In this document: in pieces, positions 7,290-14,980 of the stretch
How positions within the stretch are numbered: the first letter of the stretch is position 1
Layout: the number at the start of each line of letters is the position of its first letter
The notes under the pieces: generated by a model
Told to the model about the DNA's origin: nothing
Databases searched by the model: none
What the model saw: the letters and a program-made list of their open reading frames with translations, nothing else
Origin: JANMOK01 sp031415055
GTDB taxonomy: Bacteria > Pseudomonadota > Alphaproteobacteria > Rhodobacterales > Rhodobacteraceae
DNA: 64,000 nucleotides
Assembly: GCA_031415055.1 (NCBI GenBank)
Contig: JANOQZ010000035.1
Coordinates: 1-64,000 of the forward strand
Direction: 5' to 3'
Translations under genes and position numbers: made by a program

Positions 7290-8840
7290 TCAAAATCCAG
7301 CAAGGGTCCGAAAGATTTCCGTTACATCCATCAAAATCTTGCCCAAAGTATAGCCCTCGCGCAGGTCCTCCGCCACTTTCGGCGCAATTGCGATTCCGTT
7401 CTCATTCATATGATGAAGCGCTTCCGGCACCCTCCGCCGAGTGCGGTCAATCGCGACGACCCTTTCCGCGTTACTTATTGGCAGATTGGTTTCCGGATCT
7501 TTCTTGATTTGCCCTAGAGCGAGCGAAACGTCGGCTGGCACCTGTACTTCCAGCTTACCTTCGGCTGAACCGGCGACGACGGCACCGGCCAGAATGAGCG
7601 TTTCTTTGCGCTCGCCAGAAAGCTCGACGAGACGCATTTCAATGCGACGAACGTACGCCCAATTAACCGCTTCCATTGTCGAGCGAATGTCCAAACACGT
7701 CGTGTCGAAAACGCGCAACAGAGCCCGAATTTCAACGCCATCCGAAATGAACTTCTCGCCGAGAAGATACTCGATCGACTCCATTGCCAAAAGCAATTCG
7801 TCGAACACCCGTTGGGGATTGTCCGCATTTTCGTCAATTCTCGCGCTCAGTTTTCTAAGAACGGGAAGCAGCGCACTAAATGCATTGGTCTTTCGTTCCA
7901 GATCGCCGAACTCGGCAATCTCGTCGCGTACTTTTTCCAACCCCATCCGAAAAAGCGCGGGTTGCGGCGGTGGCGTCGGAACAAGCATGAGTTTGGCCGT
8001 CGCAGGATTAACTTCAATCCGTTCGCCCATAGGCATCGAAGACGGTAGATACTTCGCCTGCAACCCCGCAATCTTCTCAGCGATCACGCCCGGCCCACCA
8101 TTCCAATCCGCGTCAGGCAACACCGCAATGTCATACAGCAAATCAGGATTCTGGTACTGCCCATCCAGTACCTTCTGATACCATTCGCGCCAAAATCCCC
8201 AGACGCTTGGGTCCAAATTGAACCAGTGTTGCAAGTTGCGCCAAGCATATTCAAAGCCGTCTGGTTTATCCAAACTATACCAAAGACCCGGTGCCAGCGC
8301 CGCTTTGGCATCGACCCCATCTTCTAGAATCGTGCAGTCCTCACTTAGAGCATTCCAGAATTCCGTTTCAAAAGCCGCGAAAGTAGTGCGAGTTGCGTTT
8401 AGGGCGATCAAGGCGGTGTTGAAGGCGACGGCACCGGCGACGTTGACGGCGTCAGTGTCGGCGGCGATGAATGTGACGGTGGTAACGGCGTTCAAGGTGG
8501 CACCGGCGACGGCCTTTAAGACAGCGACGGCGTCCGAGTTGCCGGCGTCGGCTTGCAACGTGCCGGCGCTCAAAGAAGCCGCCTTTAAGGCGGTTTTCAG
8601 GGCAGCGGCAGCCTTTGCTTCATTGGTTGGTGAGAACACCGCAACCTGTAAAACGAGCGCAGCGCGCAAAACGAGCACTACGACGGCCGTATTTGCTTTA
8701 TCCGGTCCATCAGTCCGCCAATTTTCTGAAATCACCGGCAACACTCGAAATATCGATCGCACCGCAAGAGCCACCGCAACATCGCTGTTGCGGCCTTTCA
8801 GCCATTTCTCCTGCGATTTCTGCCCGGTTATTTTTGCCAT
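7290..8840 (-). CDS. Unrecognised protein with Ala/Val/Thr-rich N-terminal third
   Basis: A 516-residue protein that I cannot assign to a named family. Residues about 1-45 are mixed and basic (GQKSQEKWLKGRN). Residues about 50-150 are extremely rich in Ala, Val and Thr with few charges and almost no Pro or Gly, so probably a long amphipathic helical array rather than a classical signal. A Trp-rich block follows at about 185-225 (W-x-W and FWREWYQKVLDG). The C-terminal half is charged and mostly helical. I have an unverified impression that Trp-rich WxxWY-ll-G proteins recur in Rhodobacterales. ATG at 8840 is preferred; an in-frame ATG at 8879 would add 13 residues. It stands alone on the minus strand, between a decarboxylase gene and a remnant of its 3' end. 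Confidence 0.7.
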   Translation of the reverse strand: MAKITGQKSQEKWLKGRNSDVAVALAVRSIFRVLPVISENWRTDGPDKANTAVVVLVLRAALVLQVAVFSPTNEAKAAAALKTALKAASLSAGTLQADAGNSDAVAVLKAVAGATLNAVTTVTFIAADTDAVNVAGAVAFNTALIALNATRTTFAAFETEFWNALSEDCTILEDGVDAKAALAPGLWYSLDKPDGFEYAWRNLQHWFNLDPSVWGFWREWYQKVLDGQYQNPDLLYDIAVLPDADWNGGPGVIAEKIAGLQAKYLPSSMPMGERIEVNPATAKLMLVPTPPPQPALFRMGLEKVRDEIAEFGDLERKTNAFSALLPVLRKLSARIDENADNPQRVFDELLLAMESIEYLLGEKFISDGVEIRALLRVFDTTCLDIRSTMEAVNWAYVRRIEMRLVELSGERKETLILAGAVVAGSAEGKLEVQVPADVSLALGQIKKDPETNLPISNAERVVAIDRTRRRVPEALHHMNENGIAIAPKVAEDLREGYTLGKILMDVTEIFRTLAGF

Positions 8841-8895
8841 ACGGTCCCCAGATCGCGGAGCAGCATGGCCGAAGCCCATTTTCCACGCAATCGCT

Positions 8896-8987
8896 GCTTC
8901 ATCATCCGCTGCTGCGGTGCCTATACCTCGACTTATTGCTCCATCGGCTTCAACGGCTTTCCGCCGCTGGATGCGGTGGTGATCTAA
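8896..8987 (+). pseudogene. Remnant of the 3' end of a decarboxylase gene
   Basis: These 92 bases are collinear with 6841-6932 and identical at 84 positions, including the stop codon. They encode FIIRCCGAYTSTYCSIGFNG and the following PPLDAVVI, the last 29 residues of the type III decarboxylase, with four amino-acid changes. No start codon, PLP-lysine region or body of the enzyme precedes it. It is either the relic of a tandem or foreign second decarboxylase, or a regenerated 3' end left by an insertion. Confidence 0.85.
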
Positions 8988-8997
8988 TCAGCACGGG

Positions 8998-9017
8998 ATT
9001 CCCGCCTGCGTGGGAAT
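8998..9017. repeat. REP-like palindrome ATTCCCGC..GTGGGAAT
   Basis: ATTCCCGC (8998-9005) pairs with GTGGGAAT (9010-9017) over a 4-base loop, with one G-T pair. Palindromes of this type are widespread extragenic elements in proteobacteria. It lies in the short gap before the antiporter stop codon and could also help stop convergent transcription. Confidence 0.6.
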
Positions 9018-9057
9018 GACATTGCTGTAGTGGCTGTCACCCCCGCGAAGCCGACGA

Positions 9058-10887
9058 TCACGCCACGTCTTTCCTCTCCTTCGCAAACACTCCCAACAAG
9101 GCCGTTTCCAGTTCCTTGTTCAGCGCCTTGGCCCGTTCGATATAGGCCGTATTCTCGGTGATCGGCACATCCGGGTCCCACAGTTGCGCCAATTCCTGCA
9201 TGGCGGCGCGGTCGATGCTGTAGAACGTGCGCTCCGCCTCATGCGCTTCGAAATCCGATAGGCCCAAATGCTCCAAAACATAACGCCCGGTGCGCAGGGA
9301 CGAATCAAACATCTCGCGCACAATTTTGTTCGCCCCAGCGCGGTATAATTTGAACACATGCATTCGGTCATAGGCCCTTGCAATGATGTGCAGATCGGGT
9401 CGGATCGAGCGGGCATAGGTCACCAATCGCAACGCCGCTTCCTTGTCGTCCAACGCCACAACCAACACCCGTGCCTTTTCCAGTCCGGCGGAATGCAGCA
9501 AATCCGGGCGCGTCGGGTCGCCAAAAAACGCTTTATAGCCAAAAGCCCTTAAGACGTTGATCATTTCCAAATCACTGTCGATCACCGTGGTGCGGAACCC
9601 CGAATTCATCACCAGCCGGTTCACCACTTGGCCAAAGCGGCCAACCCCGACAATAATGATGGGGTGCTGTTGGTCAATGAAATCGGCTTCTTGATCTGGC
9701 GTGGTTTCCAGGAACTTTGCTGCGATCTTTTCATAAAGAATGAAGGCCAGCGGCGTCAGCAGCATCGACAAGGCAATGACAAGCAGCACCTTGCCGGCGA
9801 TGGCTTCATTCAAAACACCTTGAGATTTGGACAAAGCGACCAGCACAAAGCCAAACTCCCCCGCTTGCGCCAGACCCAAAGTGAACAGCCAGCGGTCGCG
9901 ACCAAAATGGTGAAACATCCGCGCCAACAGATAGAGCACTATGCCCTTCAACAGCATCACGCCCAATGTCAGTCCCAAAATCGTCAGGGGTGCTGCCAAC
10001 AACGCACCAAAATCAATACCCGCGCCGACGGTGATGAAAAACAGTCCCAAAAGCAGACCCTTGAACGGCTCGATATCCGCTTCCAACTCATGGCGGAATT
10101 CCGAGTTTGCCAGCACGACCCCGGCCAGAAAGGTGCCAAGTGCCGGTGACAGGCCGACCAGTGTCATCAAAAACGCGATCCCCACCACAATCATCAGCGC
10201 CACCGCCGTATACATTTCGCGCAGACGCGCGGCGTGGATGAAGTTGAACAACGGGCGGATCAGGAACATGCCCGCCAAAATCACCGTCGCCATTGCGCCC
10301 AGCGTGACCAGCGTCACGCCCCAAGCAGGCAGACCCGCCACCAGCGACATACCGCCATGATCGGCCGGCGGGGTGCCGCCAATCGCCAATAGCGGCAACA
10401 GTGCCAAAATCGGAATCACCGCAATGTCTTGCGACAGTAACACCGCAAAAGCCGAGCGACCGCCTTGGGTGGTCGTCAGGTTCTTTTCTGCCAGCGTCTG
10501 CATGACGATGGCGGTCGAGGACATCGCCAAAATGATCCCGACTGCCACACCGGAACGCCAGTCCAGTCCCAATGCCAGCGCGGCCAGCGCAACTAGGGCA
10601 ACCGTTCCGCCAATCTGCAAGCCACCCAATCCCACCAGCTTGTGGCGCATGTCCCACAAAGCCCGCGGTTCCAGTTCCAGCCCGATCAGAAACAGCATCA
10701 TCACCACGCCAAATTCGGCGAAATGTTGAAGCTGTTCGGTATGCGCACCAAAGCCGGGTATAAGCCCGATGGCGATACCGGCCATTAAATAGCCCAGAAC
10801 CGAACCAAGCCCGATACGGGTCGCAATCGGCACCGCAATTACGGCCGCAAGTAGGAAGATCGTCGATTGCAAAAGGAAACTATCCAT
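9058..10887 (-). CDS. Monovalent cation:proton antiporter-2 (Kef-type) with TrkA-N domain
   Basis: A 609-residue inner-membrane protein. About twelve transmembrane helices span residues 1-385 (Na+/H+ exchanger fold, starting MDSFLLQSTIFLLAAVIAVP). A cytosolic RCK/TrkA-N domain follows, with the nucleotide-binding motif IIIVGVGRFGQVVNRL at about 402-417. KefB/KefC relatives extrude K+ in exchange for H+ and are gated by glutathione adducts or nucleotides. The short KefC-specific tail is not clear, so I call the family only. ATG at 10887 is preferred; an in-frame ATG at 10911 is the alternative. It is divergent from the FAD oxidase gene. Confidence 0.9.
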   Translation of the reverse strand: MDSFLLQSTIFLLAAVIAVPIATRIGLGSVLGYLMAGIAIGLIPGFGAHTEQLQHFAEFGVVMMLFLIGLELEPRALWDMRHKLVGLGGLQIGGTVALVALAALALGLDWRSGVAVGIILAMSSTAIVMQTLAEKNLTTTQGGRSAFAVLLSQDIAVIPILALLPLLAIGGTPPADHGGMSLVAGLPAWGVTLVTLGAMATVILAGMFLIRPLFNFIHAARLREMYTAVALMIVVGIAFLMTLVGLSPALGTFLAGVVLANSEFRHELEADIEPFKGLLLGLFFITVGAGIDFGALLAAPLTILGLTLGVMLLKGIVLYLLARMFHHFGRDRWLFTLGLAQAGEFGFVLVALSKSQGVLNEAIAGKVLLVIALSMLLTPLAFILYEKIAAKFLETTPDQEADFIDQQHPIIIVGVGRFGQVVNRLVMNSGFRTTVIDSDLEMINVLRAFGYKAFFGDPTRPDLLHSAGLEKARVLVVALDDKEAALRLVTYARSIRPDLHIIARAYDRMHVFKLYRAGANKIVREMFDSSLRTGRYVLEHLGLSDFEAHEAERTFYSIDRAAMQELAQLWDPDVPITENTAYIERAKALNKELETALLGVFAKERKDVA

Positions 10888-11014
10888 AGGTCCCACCCCA
10901 TATTCACCCAATATATGTAGGTGCCTTGCCGTCCGACAAGGCCGATTTCAGCGTTTTGGCCCTAAGTTGTTGCTGTTGGGATGTTGAAATCATCTGCACG
11001 CCCTGAGCACGCAT

Positions 11015-11042
11015 TGTGCACGCCCGGTGCACAGCGTTTTTT
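11015..11042 (+). terminator. Terminator-like hairpin in the leader of the FAD oxidoreductase gene
   Basis: The perfect 7-bp stem TGTGCAC (11015-11021) / GTGCACA (11027-11033) has a 5-base loop and is followed by GCG and six T residues (11037-11042). It lies in a divergent promoter region about 50 bases before the oxidase start, where no upstream plus-strand gene needs terminating. It may therefore act as an attenuator, or the palindrome may be an operator. Confidence 0.5.
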
Positions 11043-11092
11043 GGCGTTTTCAGCGGTCTTGCGTTTTGCCAAAGCATAAGCAAACTTGGCAA

Positions 11093-12427
11093 ATGACCCG
11101 TTTTTACCCCGACGCCGCCTACGATCCAGAACCCGATCCCGGCAATTTCTGGCTATCAACCGTAGATCGACCTACAACAATTCCGTTGCAAGGCGATGAA
11201 ACCACGGAAATTGCCATCGTCGGCGCAGGGATAACCGGACTTTCGGCAGCATTGCAACTCGTTGAAAAATATGGATTAAAATGCACTGTGCTCGACGCCG
11301 CCTTCCCCGGTTGGGGCGCATCCGGGCGCAACGGCGGTTTCGTCTGTTTTGGTGGCAGCAAAGTCGCGGCAAAGTCCCTGATAAAGCGTTTCGGCGAACC
11401 AGAAACCTGCCGGTTTTACGACTATCAAGCGCAGGCGATTGACCAAGTCGCTGCCAATCTGCAAAATTATTCTATCGACGCAGATACCCATTCCGATGGC
11501 GAATGGGCCTTTGCGCATCGCCCGTCAGACTTTTCCGAATTGCAAGATTATGCACACGAACTCAACCACTTACGCGGACTGCACGCCCGAACTTATTCCC
11601 AAGCTGAACTCAAAGAACGCGGCATGTTCAGCCCTGAATTTCACGGCGGTATGCACCTGCCAATTGGATTCGCGTTCAACCCGATCAAATACACGCTCGG
11701 TTTGGCCAATGCGGCAAATAAAGCTGGCGTTGTAATCTACGGCCAAAGCCCGGTAAGTTCCATCAACCGCGACGGCAACCACTGGCGTCTGACTACCCCA
11801 CAAGGCTCGCTTACGGCGTTCAAAGTGATCTTTGCCACCAACGGCTATTCGTCGGACGATATGCCCGACGGATTGAACGGTCGCTTCTTACCCGTCTTCT
11901 CGAACATTCTTGTCACCCGCCCGCTGACACAAACCGAACAATCCGACCAAGGCTGGAGTGCGACGAACGCAAGTTATGACACGCGGCACTTGCTGCATTA
12001 TTGGCGCTTGATGCCCGATAGTCGCATGTTGTTTGGCTTGCGTGGTGGCACCGGTTATTCCAGCACAGATCGAACAAGTGCGCGGATCCGTGCACGCGCC
12101 GATTTCGACCGAATCTTCCCGGCGTGGCGACATGTCGAGACGCCTTATTTCTGGTCGGGCCTCGTCTGCCTAACGCGCGACCGACTGATGAAAATCGGCA
12201 AGATCGAGGGTAAGGACAACATGTTCACCGTCATCGGGTGCCAAGGCAGCGGCGTCACCATGTGCAGTCTTTCCGGCCGCCGCATTGCCGATCTGGCAGT
12301 CGGCGCTATTATGCCGAACGCCCTTCCGGCCGCCTTAGGCGCCCCAATTCAAAAATTCCCGTTTCCCGCCTTAAGGCGAGCCTATCTAAAGGCGGCCTAT
12401 GCTTTCTATTCTTGGCAGGATTCTTAG
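11093..12427 (+). CDS. FAD-dependent oxidoreductase (DAO family, glutamylputrescine-oxidase-like)
   Basis: A 444-residue D-amino-acid-oxidase-fold flavoenzyme. The Rossmann FAD motif IVGAGITGLSAAL is at about 42-54, the ASGRNGGFV segment that follows the dinucleotide fold lies near 75-83, and a C-terminal GCQGSGVTM loop contacts FAD. An N-terminal extension of 40 residues (starting MTRFYPDAAY) precedes the FAD motif, as in PuuB-like and ordL-like oxidases. The substrate is probably an amine or N-methyl amino acid. ATG at 11093 is chosen because the family N-terminus begins there. Its stop overlaps that of the convergent secreted-protein gene (TTAG). Confidence 0.88.
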   Translation: MTRFYPDAAYDPEPDPGNFWLSTVDRPTTIPLQGDETTEIAIVGAGITGLSAALQLVEKYGLKCTVLDAAFPGWGASGRNGGFVCFGGSKVAAKSLIKRFGEPETCRFYDYQAQAIDQVAANLQNYSIDADTHSDGEWAFAHRPSDFSELQDYAHELNHLRGLHARTYSQAELKERGMFSPEFHGGMHLPIGFAFNPIKYTLGLANAANKAGVVIYGQSPVSSINRDGNHWRLTTPQGSLTAFKVIFATNGYSSDDMPDGLNGRFLPVFSNILVTRPLTQTEQSDQGWSATNASYDTRHLLHYWRLMPDSRMLFGLRGGTGYSSTDRTSARIRARADFDRIFPAWRHVETPYFWSGLVCLTRDRLMKIGKIEGKDNMFTVIGCQGSGVTMCSLSGRRIADLAVGAIMPNALPAALGAPIQKFPFPALRRAYLKAAYAFYSWQDS

Positions 12428-13005
12428 TTCGCGAACGGGTCTGTCTTGACGCCGGTCCCACCCGAATCCCCGTTTGCCGTGCCGCCAAACGGGTCGGCTG
12501 CATTGGACCCTTGATTGGCAGGGTCATCTTGACAATCAAACAGACCATTGATTGCCCTGCTTGACCCCGACAAATCATAACTGGCGATTTCTTTGCCTTT
12601 AAATTCAACCCGCGCGGTCGAAGCTTTCAGCACGTCGTCCATCAGCGTTGTGTCGCTGCTGTCCATCCGCAAAAACAACGTGCCATCGTCGAACTTTTGC
12701 GCGGCAGCGTCGCTGTCCCAATAGCGATCAATCGGATCAAAATACATCCGGATCGTATAGGTGTTGCCCGGTACCAGCGATTGCCACTTTGGATTGGAAA
12801 AGAACACGTGGTTTGACCCATCGGTATTGTCAAAACCGGCACGAAAGAACGACCCATCGTCAAAGGTGATATAGGCGAAACAGCCGTTACCTTGCGTGGG
12901 ATCTACCCATACCTGCCAATTGCCAAACTCGCCCCACAACGAGGTTTCCTCGGCAACCGCCGGAATTGCGGACAACAAGATTGCAGCTAGAACCGCCCCT
13001 CTCAT
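12424..13005 (-). CDS. Secreted protein of unknown function, tandem paralogue A
   Basis: A 193-residue exported protein with signal peptide MRGAVLAAILLSAIPAVAEE (cut after AVA at about 18). The mature part opens with a WGEFGNWQVWVD segment that resembles the INVASION_B / periplasmic family built on W-x-V, followed by FDDGSFF and a KGKEIASYDLSGSS segment shared with the next gene. The C-terminal tail is low complexity and carries two DPF motifs (DPFGG, DPFAN). It overlaps the upstream paralogue by four bases, so translation is probably coupled. The function is unknown. Confidence 0.82.
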   Translation of the reverse strand: MRGAVLAAILLSAIPAVAEETSLWGEFGNWQVWVDPTQGNGCFAYITFDDGSFFRAGFDNTDGSNHVFFSNPKWQSLVPGNTYTIRMYFDPIDRYWDSDAAAQKFDDGTLFLRMDSSDTTLMDDVLKASTARVEFKGKEIASYDLSGSSRAINGLFDCQDDPANQGSNAADPFGGTANGDSGGTGVKTDPFAN

Positions 13006-13577
13006 TGCGCGAATGGATCGTCAGCTGGGGCATCTTGTCCAGCAAACGGATCGTCCGTCGTCGCCCCTTCAAACGGGTCAGCCGCAGTTGGCGCGTGGTT
13101 CTTGTTCTGGCAGGAAATGGTTTCGTTCAAGGCGCGTCGCGAGCCCTGCAGGTTCAAATGCGCAATTTCCTTGCCGCTAAAACCAATGCGTACCGAGTTT
13201 TGGCCGGCAAACTCATTCATGAACTCATCATCCACAATCAATTCCAGATACACGTCCCCTCCCGTGAAAGTAGAGGCCAAAGCATCACCCGACCATTCCG
13301 GTCGACTGCCAAATTGCACGGTAAGGGGATAAGTTTCGCCGTCAACCAAAGACACCCAATCGGGGTCCGAGAAATCGGCATAAGCCGTGCTATCGCGCCG
13401 GTCATAGCCCATTGCCAAATAGGTATCTCCGTCAAAATAGGCGTAAGCGTAGCACGAATTGTCCAAATTCGGCTCAATCGCGACCGTCCAGTTGCCCACA
13501 TTCGCCCAAGTGTTTGCATCATCGGCCAAGGCAGGAGCGGTACCAAGCGCTAAGGCGAACATCACAATTCCACGCAT
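13002..13577 (-). CDS. Secreted protein of unknown function, tandem paralogue B
   Basis: A 191-residue exported protein starting MRGIVMFALALGTAPALADD (cleavage after ALA at about 18). It has the same layout as its downstream neighbour: W-x-N-VGNWTVAI, Y-FDGDTYL, a GFSGKEIAHLNLQGS segment and a tail with four DPF motifs (DPFEG, DPFAG, two more near the end). The similarity shows a tandem duplication. A start at 13604 is possible but would spoil the signal peptide. The two genes form an operon. The role of the acidic DPF tails is unknown. Confidence 0.82.
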   Translation of the reverse strand: MRGIVMFALALGTAPALADDANTWANVGNWTVAIEPNLDNSCYAYAYFDGDTYLAMGYDRRDSTAYADFSDPDWVSLVDGETYPLTVQFGSRPEWSGDALASTFTGGDVYLELIVDDEFMNEFAGQNSVRIGFSGKEIAHLNLQGSRRALNETISCQNKNHAPTAADPFEGATTDDPFAGQDAPADDPFAQ

Positions 13578-13648
13578 ATTTCCCCCTAACCAACACCCAT
13601 TCACAAAATAAACGCGAGGTCTGGATTTTTTTCAAGCGTTTCGTGCAA

Positions 13649-13942
13649 TCAATCCTTAACCGTACATGTTTCTGCGACCGCTGCGCCCCAAACATCGTAT
13701 CTTTCAATGAAAGCCTTTTGCGACCGGCGCGACGATTCTGCATAATCATAATACAAATCTGGCTGGGCAATCATCTTGGCCGCCGTTCGTTGATCGGCCA
13801 CGCTGAGCTTGGCATCGGCAACCGACTGAGTGCAGGTACACAACGCCGACGGCCCAAGCTTTGCCACGCAGATATTCTCAATGAAACCAGCAGAAAAAGC
13901 GGGTGTGGCAAGGACGGTCACAAAAAACACCGCATATTTCAT
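13649..13942 (-). CDS. Small secreted cysteine-containing protein
   Basis: A 97-residue protein with a clear signal peptide (MKYAVFFVTVLATPAFSAG). The mature part of about 80 residues has four cysteines (ICVAKL, LCTCTQ and a C-terminal CTVKD), suggesting two disulphides in the periplasm. No named family is recognised. It reads in the same direction as the two secreted paralogues downstream, with about 70 bases between. Confidence 0.7.
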   Translation of the reverse strand: MKYAVFFVTVLATPAFSAGFIENICVAKLGPSALCTCTQSVADAKLSVADQRTAAKMIAQPDLYYDYAESSRRSQKAFIERYDVWGAAVAETCTVKD

Positions 13943-14033
13943 GCCAAACCTCCGTTGTGAGCACGCAAGAAAGTATCATTGTTGAAAGGTTGTGGGAAGG
14001 GGAGGCTGGGCCGGATTGTGCCTATTCGCCCAC

Positions 14034-14978
14034 TCACAAGACTACCCGTTCCTGCGCCGCAGTGTTGAACCGCAATCCCAACACGTCAGGACGGCCATAG
14101 TGTCCAGCATTGTCGATCAGCTGCCCGGCGGCGACACATTCGTTCAGGTCGAGGTCGGCGTAAAGGATGCCTTCTTCGTTCAAGAGCGGCCCGGCCAGAA
14201 TGCGGCCATCCGGCGCAACAATGCAGGACGAGCCGGATTCGAGCATCTCCTTGGCCGCCGCCAGTTCTTCGGCGAACTCGAAATCGGTGGGATAGCTCGA
14301 TTTGCGCAGGATCATGCAGACCGAGATCACGAAGACCCCGCCCTCGAAGGCGGTGTTGCGGGCGTTGACCACCCCCATCTCGCCGTCGAACGCCGTCGGA
14401 GCGCAGTGGATTTGCTCGCCCTGGGCGTAAAGCGCCATCCGCGCCAGCGGCATGAAGTTTTCCCAGCAGATCAGCCCGCCGATCCGGCCCATCGGCGTGT
14501 CGAACACCTGCATCGTGCTGCCGTCGCCAAAGCCGTGCACCATGCGTTCGTGGTTGGTCGGCATCAGCTTGCGGTGCTTGCCAAGGATCGCCCCGTCGGC
14601 ACCGATATAAAGCAGGATGTTATACAGCGTGCGTGAGTTTGCTTCGCGCTCGTTCAGCCCCATGATAATAGTGACTTTGTGTTCCCGTGCCGCCTTGCAA
14701 AGCCGGTCGGTTGCCGGGCTGGGGATTTGCACCGAATTCGCCCATAGCCGGGTAAATGCGGTCTGGGCCTGTGCGCTGCCAAATCGCGCTAGCCCGCGGC
14801 CCCAAATCGAGCCGTTGACATAAGTCGGGATGAACAGTTCCGGGAACACCAGCAACTGCGCCCCGTTACCCGCCGCTTCGGCAATCAGGCGACAGGCTTT
14901 GTCGATGGTCGCCTCGCTGTCGAGCACAATTGGCTCGGCTTGGATGGCCGCGGCTTTGATGATTGGTAGGCGTTGCAT
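14034..14978 (-). CDS. Nitrilase / carbon-nitrogen hydrolase
   Basis: A 314-residue enzyme with the nitrilase-superfamily triad: E47 in VFPELF, K137 in HRKL, C171 in GGLICWENFMPL. The CWENFMPL context is that of true nitrilases (nitrile to carboxylate plus ammonia) rather than omega-amidases or carbamoylases. It is encoded 2 bases after the stop of the upstream aminotransferase gene, so the two are one operon and probably degrade the same nitrogen compound. The specific nitrile is unknown. Confidence 0.88.
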   Translation of the reverse strand: MQRLPIIKAAAIQAEPIVLDSEATIDKACRLIAEAAGNGAQLLVFPELFIPTYVNGSIWGRGLARFGSAQAQTAFTRLWANSVQIPSPATDRLCKAAREHKVTIIMGLNEREANSRTLYNILLYIGADGAILGKHRKLMPTNHERMVHGFGDGSTMQVFDTPMGRIGGLICWENFMPLARMALYAQGEQIHCAPTAFDGEMGVVNARNTAFEGGVFVISVCMILRKSSYPTDFEFAEELAAAKEMLESGSSCIVAPDGRILAGPLLNEEGILYADLDLNECVAAGQLIDNAGHYGRPDVLGLRFNTAAQERVVL

Positions 14979-14980
14979 GG

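Noticed and set aside
6944..7517. Two plus-strand open frames in the palindrome gap
   Set aside because: They are made of translated palindromes and run antisense into the unrecognised gene; no start signal.
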